Assembly: GCA_937996235.1 (NCBI GenBank)
Contig: CALKVK010000029.1
Span: forward strand, 62,001 to 126,000
DNA: 64,000 nt
Source: an uncultured bacterium
Lineage (GTDB): Bacteria > Planctomycetota > JAJSAM01 > JAJVHW01
Direction of reading: 5' to 3'
Shown here: in pieces, positions 17,380 through 25,853 of the stretch
Position numbering within the stretch: the first letter of the stretch is position 1
How the letters are laid out: the number at the start of each line of letters is the position of its first letter
Notes under the pieces: generated by a model
What the model was told of the DNA's origin: nothing
What the model saw: the letters and a program-made list of their open reading frames with translations, nothing else
Databases searched by the model: none
Made by a program: the position numbers and the translations under genes

Positions 17380-18342
17380 TCAGCAGGCGTCGGGCGACGT
17401 TCCCAGCCCGGCGATGTACGTGGCGATGTGGTGCTGCCACGCCAGTTCGGCCGTCCAGGACTGGGCGCCGGGCGCGCAGCGCGGCGCGAGGACGACCGTG
17501 CCGGTCTGCGGCTGCGCGTAGGTCGTGCCGTGCAGGCGCAGGTCTTCGCGCAGGACGTCGATCGCCGCGCGCTCGACGAGGTTCGCGTCGATGTTGCACG
17601 GCTGCCGGTACAGGTCGGCGAGCGACGCGAGGTCGGCCCACGCCCGCGGCACGACGTCGAGCGGGTTCTGCACGCGCACGGAGCCGCGGAAGAGTGCATC
17701 GAAGTAGCTCGCGAACGCGGCGTTGCCGGCGGTCGGGGCGGCGAAGGTGACGGGCACCACCTGCGGCGCGACGCCGGCGCGCACGAGTCCCTGCAGCAGC
17801 CACGGCGCGACGACGGTGGTGAGACAGCCGCCCAGACTGTGGCCCGTGACGAGCAGCGGCGCGCCCGCGGCGGCCGGGCCGCGCAGCAGCGCGACGACGA
17901 ACGTCAGCAGCTGGCGCCCGCCGCTCACGAGCGCGGCGACGGTCTCGAGGCCGTCGAGCGTCCCGGGCGCGACCGCGACGCCGCCGGGCGTCTGCCAGGG
18001 CAGCGCGCGCTGGTGCGCGACGTCGAGATCCTCGTAGACCTGCTTCAGGTCGCCGAGGAGGTCGCCGCGCGTGATGTCGGTGCCGCGCAGCACGACGACC
18101 GCGCGGAGCAGCGCGCCGTTCGGGGCGGTGCACGCCGCGACGAACGCGAGGTTCGCGTCGGTGGCGTCGCGCGCCGGTCCCCAGATGCACGACCACGAGC
18201 CGCCCGACGTGCGGGCGAGGCCCGGCACCGCCACGGGAATCCGGGACGGGTCGTCGTACGAGATCGCACACAGGTCCGCGCACGCCGACGTCCACACGTC
18301 GGCACGCCGCGACGGACCCGCTCCACGGGCCGGTTCCGGCAT
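17380..18342 (-). CDS. Lipase class 3 family serine hydrolase
   Basis: A 320-residue alpha/beta hydrolase. The nucleophile elbow GHSLGG is present mid-protein, following a hydrophobic beta strand (GAPLLVTGHSLGGCLTTVV), and is followed by VTFAAPTAGN and NPLDVVP, which hold the usual acid residue of class 3 lipases; the region before the C-terminus contains candidate His residues (WQHHIA). The FRGT-like motif of the family appears as VVLRGTDI. No clear signal peptide is seen, so location is uncertain. The ATG at 18342 has a GGAGGG Shine-Dalgarno seven bases upstream, better than the ORF extension to 18390. Three direct copies of an 11-base unit (CGCCGACGACG) abut the stop. Substrate unknown: acylglycerols or polyester-like material. 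Confidence 0.82.
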   Translation of the reverse strand: MPEPARGAGPSRRADVWTSACADLCAISYDDPSRIPVAVPGLARTSGGSWSCIWGPARDATDANLAFVAACTAPNGALLRAVVVLRGTDITRGDLLGDLKQVYEDLDVAHQRALPWQTPGGVAVAPGTLDGLETVAALVSGGRQLLTFVVALLRGPAAAGAPLLVTGHSLGGCLTTVVAPWLLQGLVRAGVAPQVVPVTFAAPTAGNAAFASYFDALFRGSVRVQNPLDVVPRAWADLASLADLYRQPCNIDANLVERAAIDVLREDLRLHGTTYAQPQTGTVVLAPRCAPGAQSWTAELAWQHHIATYIAGLGTSPDAC

Positions 18343-18432
18343 CCCAATTCCCTCCGGCTGGGCGCCCCTGCTCACGCCCGGCCGCAGCACATCATGGCGC
18401 CCCGCGGCGGCGGGCGCAACGTGCGGGTTCGA

Positions 18433-18906
18433 TCAGGCGGCGGAGGGGCGCGCGAAGCGCTCGGCGAGGCGCTCGCCGCGGTAGCGGAAGATGCGCTCCA
18501 CGTCGGGCCTCACGAAGACGCGGTGGACGAGCGGCTCGAGCACCCAGCCCGCGACGGCGTAGTCCACGCGGTCCACGATGCGCGTGCCGCCCGGAACGCT
18601 CTCGAACAGGTGTTCGTGGTGCCAGAGCCGGTAGGGGCCGCGGCGCTGCTCGTCCACGAAGCGCCACGGCGGCTCCCAGGCCGTGATCTCGGACTGCCAG
18701 CGGATCGGGAGGCCGCGGATGCGCAGGCGGTAGTCGATGCGCGCGCCGACGTGCATCGGCACCGGCCGCGGCGTGAGGACGTGGAAGCGCAGCCACGGCG
18801 GCGTGAGCTCGTCGAGGTTGTGGGCGTCCGAGAAGAACGCGAACACCTCGTCGAGCCCGCGGGGCACGACGATCTCGGTCTCGATGCGGTGGCGCGGGGG
18901 CGGCAC
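18433..18906 (-). CDS. SRPBCC superfamily ligand-binding protein
   Basis: A 157-residue protein covering almost exactly one START/SRPBCC helix-grip domain. It begins IETEIVVPRGLDEVFAFFSD, continues with NLDELTPPWLRF and a characteristic DEQRRGPYRLWHHEH stretch, and ends with the long C-terminal helix. This subgroup resembles the SRPBCC proteins often found beside epimerases or DNA-repair genes, and it has no known single function. It probably binds a hydrophobic ligand. The GTG at 18906 is the only plausible start near the domain beginning and lacks a clear Shine-Dalgarno. It is divergent from the DinB-like gene at 19030 across a 123-base gap. Confidence 0.82.
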   Translation of the reverse strand: MPPPRHRIETEIVVPRGLDEVFAFFSDAHNLDELTPPWLRFHVLTPRPVPMHVGARIDYRLRIRGLPIRWQSEITAWEPPWRFVDEQRRGPYRLWHHEHLFESVPGGTRIVDRVDYAVAGWVLEPLVHRVFVRPDVERIFRYRGERLAERFARPSAA

Positions 18907-19029
18907 GCGCGGGGAACGCGCGAGGGCCGCCCCCGCGTCCCTGCCCGCGCCGGGAATGCGCGCGCCCGCGCCGCGCGTTGCGAGAGCTCGCGGCGCGCAG
19001 CACGCGCCGCGCAAGGGAACGGAGGCACC

Positions 19030-19521
19030 ATGCTCGGCAAGGACGACCTGCTCGCGCTCATGCTGCGCGAGTGCGACATCTGCATCCACCTGCACGGCAA
19101 GCTGCCGGCGGGGTCGGAGGAGTTCCGCTTCACGCCCGGCCAGCGCAGCACGGCGGAGCTCCTGCGCTATCTGTCGTTCGTCGGCCTCGGCGCGTCGCGC
19201 TCGATGGTGGCGAACTCGTGGGACCCCTATCAGGAGCTCGCGAAGGCGGCGGCGACGCAGACCGTCGCGGACTTCCCGGCCGCGATGGAGCGCCAGAAGC
19301 AGGGGCTGCGCGCGCTCTTCGCCGAGACGCCCGACGCGGACTTCACCACGAAGACGTTCACGCTGCCCTGGGGCCAGACGCTCCCGCTCGGCCAGGCGCT
19401 GATCGTGCTCCCGTACGACGCGCTCGTCGCCTACCGCATGCAGCTCTTCCTGCACGCGAAGGCCGCGGGGAACGCGGACATCGGCACGGCGAACTGCTGG
19501 GCCGGCGTCGACAAGGTCTGA
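19030..19521 (+). CDS. DinB-like four-helix-bundle protein
   Basis: A 163-residue soluble, mostly helical protein starting MLGKDDLLALMLRECDI with a GGAGG Shine-Dalgarno before the ATG. The pattern HLHGKLP, then QRSTAELLRYLSFVG, then PYDALVAYRMQLFLHAKAAG is that of DinB/YfiT-like proteins, where spaced histidines bind a metal at one end of the bundle. Candidate ligands here are the early His residues and His of LFLHAK. The superfamily includes thiol-transfer enzymes using bacillithiol or mycothiol, but most members are uncharacterised. It ends 59 bases before the sigma-factor fusion on the same strand. Confidence 0.6.
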   Translation: MLGKDDLLALMLRECDICIHLHGKLPAGSEEFRFTPGQRSTAELLRYLSFVGLGASRSMVANSWDPYQELAKAAATQTVADFPAAMERQKQGLRALFAETPDADFTTKTFTLPWGQTLPLGQALIVLPYDALVAYRMQLFLHAKAAGNADIGTANCWAGVDKV

Positions 19522-19580
19522 GCGCGCTCCTGGATTCCTGAACCGGATCGCGGGCGACCGGGCTTCCTGGTCGGACCGCG

Positions 19581-22373
19581 ATGAGCGAGCCCCACGTCCC
19601 GATCGAGAGCCTGCTGGCGCACGCCGACTGGGCGCGTGCGCTGGCGCGGCGACTCGTGAGCGACGACGTCGCCGACGACGTCGTGCAGGAGACGTGGCTC
19701 GCGGCGCTCCGCAGCCCGCCCCACGCCGCCGCACGCGGCACCGGCCGCGCGTGGCTCGCGACGGTGCTGCGCAACGTCGTGCGGCGGCGCGCCCGCGCCG
19801 CCGCACGGCGCACGGCGCACGAGCACGCTGCGGCCCTCGAGCCGGCGACACGTGAGCGCGCGGCACCGGGCGCGCGCGAGACCACCGCCGCCGGCGAGAT
19901 CGTCGCGCGCGCCGAGGCGCACCGCCGTGTCGTGGACGCCGTGCTCGCACTCGACGAGCCGTACCGCGCCACGGTGCTGCTGCGCTGGTTCGACGGCCTC
20001 GCGGTCGGCGAGATCGCCGCGCGCACCGGCACGCCGGTCGAGACCGTGCGCACGCGCCTCCGCCGCGCCCTCGAGCGTCTGCGCGGCGACCTGCGTGAGC
20101 GCGCAGACGGAGACAACGCGGCGTGGCGCGCCGCGCTTCTGCCGCTGACGGGACGGTTCCCGTCGCACGGCGCGGCGGGCACAGCGGCGTCCGCCGCGAC
20201 GCTGACGGGAGGTCTCGTGGCACTCTCCGGTACGACGAAGGCGGTGCTCGTGGGCGCAGTCGTCGCCGTGGCGGCGACGGCGTGGTTCGTGGCGGCGGGC
20301 GACGGGCGCGGCGCAGCGCCGCTCCCGCCGCGCGACGTCGCGGATGCGGACACTCCGGACGCGCGCGAGACGCGCGCTGCCGCACGCGCCGGCGGCGACG
20401 CCGCGGGGCCCGCCGCGGCGAACGCAACCGCCGCGAGTGCAGCGGCGGCGGCCGAGAGCGCGACCCTGCGCGTCGAGGTCGTGGACGCAGACGGCGCCGC
20501 GGCGACGCATGCGCTCGTCGTCGCGTTCGACGGCGACCGCGTGCTCGCCGCGGCGACGACCGACGCGACGGGCGCCGCCGCAATCGACGTCGCGCCGCCC
20601 GCGCGCGTCGCCGTATGCGCCGACGGCCACCCGATCCGCATCGCGGCGCTCGACCCGGCCGGGACCACGCGCATCGAGCTGCCCGCGGGGCTCGAGCTCG
20701 CGGGGCTGGTGCGCGTGGACGGCGCCGCGCCGCCCGAGCCGCTCGTGCTCGTGCTGCGCACCGAGCTGCCCGTCGAGCGCTTCGGCGACCTGCCGCCCGC
20801 CGTGCGGGCGCGGCTCGTCGCCGACGACCACGACCCGGCGGAACTGCGCGCGACGACCGACGCGGCCGGGCGCTTCCGCTTCACGGGACTCCCGCGCGCG
20901 ACGGCCGCGCGCATCGTCGCGCCCCTCGGCACGGCGTTCGGCGACGCGCCCGCGTGGGACGTCGAGATCCCGGCGCGCGACGTGCTGCTGCGGCTGACCG
21001 CCCTCGCGACGGTGCGCGGACGCATCGTCGGCGACGACGGCGCACCGCTCGCCGGCGTCGCGGGAGTGACGTTCGCCGGCGCCGACGGCGTCGAGGTGGA
21101 GGCGCTCCGCCGCGCGGGCGACGACGGGCGCTTCGCGGTCGCGCTGCCCGAGCGGCGCGTGCGCACGGCGACGCTGCGTGTCGCCGACGCCGACGGACTC
21201 CGTGAACGCACGGTCGCTCTCGACGCGCTCGAGCCCGGTGTGCGCGACGTCGGCGACGTGGCGCTGCCGCAGGCACGCGCGCTCGACGTCCTCGTGCACG
21301 ACACGCGCGGCCGGCCGGTCGAGGGAGCGTGCGCGGCGCGGCCGTGGTCGTCGAAGGCGCTCGCGGACGCGAGCGATGGGAGCGGACGGATGGCGCTGCC
21401 GCGCGGCGCGCACGAGACGAAGCTCGTCGTCGCGGCGCTCGGCTTCGCGGCCGTCGAGTTCGTCGTCGGCGAGGACGACGCGGGACCGCTGCAGGTCACG
21501 CTCGCGCCCGCGACGCTGCTGCACGTGCGCGTGACCGCGGGCGCGGGCGGCGCGCTGCCGGCCGCCCTCGAGGTGCGCGTGCACGCGAGCGACGGCGGCG
21601 CCGCATCCGCCTGCGACCCGCGCCTCGCGGGCGCGTACGTCGCCGCGGGCGGCGCGACGCCGCTCGACGCGGAGGACGACGACGGGAGCGCGGACACGGC
21701 GCGCTTCGCTGTCGACGCGACCGGCCGCGCGACGCTCGCGACGCTGCCGGCCGAGCGACCGCTCGAGGTGGCGCTCGTGGACGCATTCGGCGTGACGCAC
21801 GCGCGCGCCGACGTGCGGCTCGCGGCAGGGGCGCCCCGCGAGGTGGACCTGCGGATCGACCGCGCTGCGCGGACCTTTCGCGCGCGCATCGTCGGCGCGG
21901 ACGGCGCGCCCGTGCCGGGCGCACGCGTCACGCTGACCGCGCACGACGCCGACGGTGCGGGCGTCGTGGTCGTCGCCGACGCGGAGGGACGCGTCGAGGT
22001 TCCGGGCGTCGCGACCGACGCGCTGCGCGCCGTGATCGTCGCGGAGCGTCACGCGATCGCGACGTTCGAGCACCTGACGCCGCGCGACGACGAGCTCGCG
22101 CTCGCCCTCGAGCCGGCGACCACGCTGCGCGTGCGCGTGCTCGCCGCCGACGGCACCCCCGTCGCGAACGCACTCGTCTCGATGCGCCTGCCGCCGCCGG
22201 TCGGCTCGGAGCGCGGCATCGCACGTCTGGCGCGGCGCGTCGAGGACGGCGTCTACGAGCTGCGCGACGTGCCGCACGCCCCGACGACGGTCGTCGTGCG
22301 CGTGGCCGGCGTCTCGCAGACGTTCACCGTGGACGGCCGCGACGGCGAGGCGACGCTGCGACTCGAAGAGTGA
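19581..22373 (+). CDS. Membrane-tethered ECF sigma factor fused to CarboxypepD_reg modules
   Basis: A single 930-residue frame. Residues 1-170 are a sigma-70 ECF-type factor: region 2 includes SDDVADDVVQETWLAALRSPP and region 4 includes LDEPYRATVLLRWFDGLAVG followed by an RTGTPVETVRTRLRRALERL helix-turn-helix. After a short linker, a hydrophobic segment at about residues 219-238 (AVLVGAVVAVAATAWFVAAG) should cross the inner membrane. About 690 residues then form several carboxypeptidase-regulatory-like beta modules, which would lie outside the cytoplasm. The architecture suggests a sigma factor held at the membrane, with the external part sensing something or controlling release. No anti-sigma gene is next to it. 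The frame is open throughout with uniform codon use, so a sequencing-error fusion is unlikely. No good Shine-Dalgarno precedes the ATG. Confidence 0.9.
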   Translation: MSEPHVPIESLLAHADWARALARRLVSDDVADDVVQETWLAALRSPPHAAARGTGRAWLATVLRNVVRRRARAAARRTAHEHAAALEPATRERAAPGARETTAAGEIVARAEAHRRVVDAVLALDEPYRATVLLRWFDGLAVGEIAARTGTPVETVRTRLRRALERLRGDLRERADGDNAAWRAALLPLTGRFPSHGAAGTAASAATLTGGLVALSGTTKAVLVGAVVAVAATAWFVAAGDGRGAAPLPPRDVADADTPDARETRAAARAGGDAAGPAAANATAASAAAAAESATLRVEVVDADGAAATHALVVAFDGDRVLAAATTDATGAAAIDVAPPARVAVCADGHPIRIAALDPAGTTRIELPAGLELAGLVRVDGAAPPEPLVLVLRTELPVERFGDLPPAVRARLVADDHDPAELRATTDAAGRFRFTGLPRATAARIVAPLGTAFGDAPAWDVEIPARDVLLRLTALATVRGRIVGDDGAPLAGVAGVTFAGADGVEVEALRRAGDDGRFAVALPERRVRTATLRVADADGLRERTVALDALEPGVRDVGDVALPQARALDVLVHDTRGRPVEGACAARPWSSKALADASDGSGRMALPRGAHETKLVVAALGFAAVEFVVGEDDAGPLQVTLAPATLLHVRVTAGAGGALPAALEVRVHASDGGAASACDPRLAGAYVAAGGATPLDAEDDDGSADTARFAVDATGRATLATLPAERPLEVALVDAFGVTHARADVRLAAGAPREVDLRIDRAARTFRARIVGADGAPVPGARVTLTAHDADGAGVVVVADAEGRVEVPGVATDALRAVIVAERHAIATFEHLTPRDDELALALEPATTLRVRVLAADGTPVANALVSMRLPPPVGSERGIARLARRVEDGVYELRDVPHAPTTVVVRVAGVSQTFTVDGRDGEATLRLEE

Positions 22374-22447
22374 CGTCGCCGCGCGCCGCGCCGGCGCGGA
22401 CTCCCACGGGCGCACGGGGCGGCGACCGACTGCTACCCTCTCGCGCG

Positions 22448-22873
22448 ATGCCGCGCTTCGCCCAGGCACCGCTCGCCGACATGCTGCTGGCGCGCCGTTG
22501 GTGCCGTGTCGTGTCGGTCGTCGCCGCCGTTCACGTCGCGCTCAGCGCCGCGGGGCTGCCCAGCGTCCCCTGCCCGGCCGCGCGACTCGGCTTCCGCTGC
22601 CCGGGCTGCGGCCTGACGCGCGGCGTGTTCGCGCTCTGCCGAGGCGACCTCGGGGACATGCTCGCGTGGCACGCCCTCGCCCCGCTCGCGGTGACCGCTG
22701 CGCTGCTGGTCTCCGTCGCCGCGTTCGCCCCGCTGCCCGTCCGAGACCGCCTCGCGGCAGCGGTCCGCACGCTCGAGCACCGCACGGGGATCGCGGTGGC
22801 GGCCTCCGCGCTCGTCGTGCTCTACTGGGCCGCGCGGCTCGCGTCGGGCCACGGTCACGCCGGACCGGCGTAG
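22448..22873 (+). CDS. DUF2752 family membrane protein
   Basis: A 141-residue protein with about three hydrophobic segments and the diagnostic motif FRCPGCGLTRGVFALCRGDL of the DUF2752 family, a short membrane protein with a paired-cysteine signature and unknown function. The ATG at 22448 lies 75 bases after the sigma-fusion stop. It is followed 44 bases later by a small membrane protein, probably in one transcript. A Cys-lacking relative with a similar small partner occurs at 46908-47449. Confidence 0.85.
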   Translation: MPRFAQAPLADMLLARRWCRVVSVVAAVHVALSAAGLPSVPCPAARLGFRCPGCGLTRGVFALCRGDLGDMLAWHALAPLAVTAALLVSVAAFAPLPVRDRLAAAVRTLEHRTGIAVAASALVVLYWAARLASGHGHAGPA

Positions 22874-22916
22874 CCGGGTCGGCGGCGGAACGCGGGCGCA
22901 CGGGAGGGAGGAAGAG

Positions 22917-23186
22917 ATGGGACAGATTCTCGCGGGGCTCGCCGGCCTGGTCTCGATCGTGTGCTGGATCATGACGCTGATCGCGATGTTCCAGGACAAG
23001 CAGGACGGCGGAACGCTGAAGGGCGTCCTCGGGATCATCTGCGCCCTGTGGGCATTCATCTGGGGCTGGATGCACGCGGGGCGTCTCGGCCGCAAGAACG
23101 TCATGATCGCGTGGACCATCGCGATCATCCTCGGCGGCATCGGCAACGTGATGGCGATCGGTGCCGCTGCCGGCGGCGGCGGGTAG
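22917..23186 (+). CDS. Small two/three-helix membrane protein
   Basis: An 89-residue protein that is mostly hydrophobic, with segments at about residues 3-25, 35-52 and 62-84 and a short charged loop (FQDKQDGGTLKG). It has a strong GGGAGGGAGG Shine-Dalgarno just before the ATG. I do not recognise the family. The layout resembles small PLDc_N/YqaE-like or DUF4870-like membrane proteins. Its position directly after the DUF2752 gene suggests they work together. It ends 21 bases from the convergent CarboxypepD_reg gene. Confidence 0.75.
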   Translation: MGQILAGLAGLVSIVCWIMTLIAMFQDKQDGGTLKGVLGIICALWAFIWGWMHAGRLGRKNVMIAWTIAIILGGIGNVMAIGAAAGGGG

Positions 23187-23207
23187 TCGCCGCCGCGCGC
23201 ATACGCC

Positions 23208-25853
23208 TCACTCGTCCTCGTCGCGCAGGTCCGGGCGCACCGTGACCTCGACCTGCGCGCCTTCGCCCGGAACCGTGACGAACACGAGGGGCGGGTCCGT
23301 CCCGAGCGGCGAGCCGGACGCGCCGTCGATCGTCGTCGTCCAGCGCCACACGACGACGCGGTAGACGCCCGGATCGCCGACCGCGAACTCCACGCTGCGT
23401 GTGGCGCCGAACGCGGTCTCGTCGTCGCCGACGTTCCGCGGGTCGTCGCCGAAGCCGAGCTCGGACTCGTCCTGCGGAAGGGACGCGCCCGGCGGGCCGA
23501 CCCACTCCAGCGCGACCGTGAGACGGGTGGGCGGCGGCGGGAGCGCCACGTCGGCGGCGAGGCGCACGCGCACGCGCGACTCCGCGGTGCGCACGAGCCG
23601 CACGGTGCGTTCGCCCGACGCCGCGTCGACCTCGACGGAACGGTAGCCGTTCGCGACGACGAGGAGATGCGCGGCCTCCGTGGTGAAGAGCACGTTCGCG
23701 ACGCCGTCCTCCCCGCACTCGAACTCGCGCCAGTCGTCCCAGCCGCCGTCCGTCACGCGCACGTGCACCGACGCGGCGGGCAGCGGCTTGCCGTCGTCGC
23801 CGACCACCGTGACGCGGACCGAGCGTGCCGCGGCGGACAGGTCGATGTCGGCGAGCCGCGGGTCGCGCGTGATCTCGCCCGCCACGACGGCGATGTCGTC
23901 GATCGCGACCACCGGCTCCTCGGAGCCCCAGCCGAGACACACCTCCACGCGCACGCTCCCCGGCGGCAGCGCGAAGTACTCGAACTGCGCCCGCTCGCTC
24001 GGCTCGGAGAAGTCGGGATCCGCGAACTCGACGCGCTCGCGGCGCACCGTCGTCGCGCCCCCCGCCGCGCGCGACGTCTCGGACCGCACGACGTAGACCT
24101 GCACCTGCCACACGTCCATCCCCGGCGGGATGCGCACACTCCCAGCGATGCCGCCGGCGGGCTGCAGCCGCAGGTCGACGCCCGTCGCGCCGAGGGTCAC
24201 GCGCACCGGCTCCGGCAGGTACGCGCCGCGCGCGCGCGCGTCGATGGCGAGCTCGTTCTCGTCGCAGACGCCGCGCAGCTCGAAGCTGCCGTCGGCTGCG
24301 CTCACGGCGCCCTCGACGTCGCGGAGCGGAACCGTGCCCCACCGGCGAGCGACCCGGATGCGGAGCTCGGCTCCCGCGATCGGCGCTCCCGCCGCGTCGA
24401 GCACGCGACCCGAGACCAACGGAGCGGACGCGGCGGTGACCATGTCGCCGACGTCGATCTCGACTCCGGCGCGGAGTCCCGGCAGCTCCGCAGTCGCCTC
24501 GGTGCCCGAGACGACGCTCGCCCACTCCACGTCCGCGCGGCGGCGTCCGAGCTGGAGGACCGCCGTGACGCCCTCCGGCGGTGCATCCACGACGATCCGG
24601 AACCGGCCGGCAGCGTCGGTCGTGGCCTCGATGCGCTCCCACGGCTGCGCATCGGCGTCGGCACCGGAGACCACGCGCGCGACGATCGGCTCGTCCGCGA
24701 GCGGCTCGCCCGTCGTCGTCACGAGGCGCCCGACGACGACGGGCCGCGCGGCACCGACCGTCAGCTCGACGCGCGCGCTCGCGCCCGGAACGGCCGGTGC
24801 ATCGCAGACCGTGGACGCGGCGGCCCACCTGCCGGCGGGATCCGACGCCGTGACGCGCAGCCGACCGCCGACGCCGACCGGCGCGACGCGCTCCTCGCCC
24901 CCGTGGACGCGGCGCGAGAGCACGCGCGGATCTTCGCTCGCGAAGACGCCCGCCGGCGGCGCGTCGTCCGCGCCGGCTACGTCGATCTGCGCGGCGCCGT
25001 CGAACGGGGCTCCCTCCACGTCGCGGAGCACGACGTCGAGGACGCCGACGGCGTCCGGCAGTCGCAGCTCGACGCGCGCCGCGTCCGCCGCGTCCACATC
25101 GATCGGCGCCGTGACGAGCGGCAGGCCCGGGGCGCACACCTGCGCCGAGAAGGTCATCTGCCCGAGCTGCGCGACGTACACGAGCACGGTGCCGTCGGCG
25201 CCCGTCTCGGTCCGCGACGTCAGGTACTGCTGATCGTCCCGCTCGTGCACCACGATCGCGACGGAGATCCTCGGAGCAGGCGCGCCCGCGGCGTCGACCA
25301 CGCTGATGGTGACGGCCACGCTCTCGTAGAGCGTCACGTCGGCGGGATCGTCGTCGCCGGGCTCGATGTCGGAGAGGCCGCGCGAACGACCCTGCACGGC
25401 CGCGACCCACACGCGACCTGCGCCGCGCGGAACGCGCACCTCGCCGCGCGACGACCGCCCCACCGCGCGTCCGCGCGCGAACACCACGCCGACGGGATCG
25501 GCCGCCCACGCGGGGTCGGCGAACTCGTCGCGGCCGTCGTCGGACGCAGCGAGGACCGCGACGTCCGCACCGTCGACGGGCTGCCCTTCGAGGTCGCGCA
25601 CGCGCACGACGACCATGTCGGACGGCGCAGCCGCAGCGACATCCGGCGCGTCCTCCGGCGCCGGCTCGGCGGCATCGACGGTCGCCACGCGTGCCCGCGG
25701 GGCGGCGGCCGGAGTCGCGTCGTCCGGAGCGTCGGGCAGCGGCGTGGGCGCCGGCTCGGGCGGCGCGCCCCCATCCGGCGCCGAGGAGGCGAGGCGCCAC
25801 GCCGCGAGCGCGCACGACAGCAGCAGGAAGAGCACCGCGCCGAGTCGCTTCAC
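23208..25853 (-). CDS. Signal-anchored CarboxypepD_reg-type protein, longer paralog
   Basis: An 881-residue protein beginning at GTG 25853 with a hydrophobic anchor (residues 4-19, LGAVLFLLLSCALAAW), an Ala/Pro/Asp-rich linker and then multiple carboxypeptidase-regulatory-like modules to the C-terminus. Its GTG overlaps the stop of the upstream paralog (GTGA), so translation is coupled. The two proteins align module by module (for example VVAGEITRDPRLADIDLSAA here versus VVAGELTRDPRLADIDLSAA upstream). This one carries about 210 extra residues after that point, ending in an acidic tail (RPDLRDEDE). Probably an envelope or surface structural protein; no catalytic motif seen. Confidence 0.83.
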   Translation of the reverse strand: MKRLGAVLFLLLSCALAAWRLASSAPDGGAPPEPAPTPLPDAPDDATPAAAPRARVATVDAAEPAPEDAPDVAAAAPSDMVVVRVRDLEGQPVDGADVAVLAASDDGRDEFADPAWAADPVGVVFARGRAVGRSSRGEVRVPRGAGRVWVAAVQGRSRGLSDIEPGDDDPADVTLYESVAVTISVVDAAGAPAPRISVAIVVHERDDQQYLTSRTETGADGTVLVYVAQLGQMTFSAQVCAPGLPLVTAPIDVDAADAARVELRLPDAVGVLDVVLRDVEGAPFDGAAQIDVAGADDAPPAGVFASEDPRVLSRRVHGGEERVAPVGVGGRLRVTASDPAGRWAAASTVCDAPAVPGASARVELTVGAARPVVVGRLVTTTGEPLADEPIVARVVSGADADAQPWERIEATTDAAGRFRIVVDAPPEGVTAVLQLGRRRADVEWASVVSGTEATAELPGLRAGVEIDVGDMVTAASAPLVSGRVLDAAGAPIAGAELRIRVARRWGTVPLRDVEGAVSAADGSFELRGVCDENELAIDARARGAYLPEPVRVTLGATGVDLRLQPAGGIAGSVRIPPGMDVWQVQVYVVRSETSRAAGGATTVRRERVEFADPDFSEPSERAQFEYFALPPGSVRVEVCLGWGSEEPVVAIDDIAVVAGEITRDPRLADIDLSAAARSVRVTVVGDDGKPLPAASVHVRVTDGGWDDWREFECGEDGVANVLFTTEAAHLLVVANGYRSVEVDAASGERTVRLVRTAESRVRVRLAADVALPPPPTRLTVALEWVGPPGASLPQDESELGFGDDPRNVGDDETAFGATRSVEFAVGDPGVYRVVVWRWTTTIDGASGSPLGTDPPLVFVTVPGEGAQVEVTVRPDLRDEDE

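Noticed and set aside
17348..17380. Three direct copies of an 11-base unit (CGCCGACGACG) near the lipase stop
   Set aside because: A short slippage repeat in GC-rich DNA. It does not form a hairpin or an apparent operator array.
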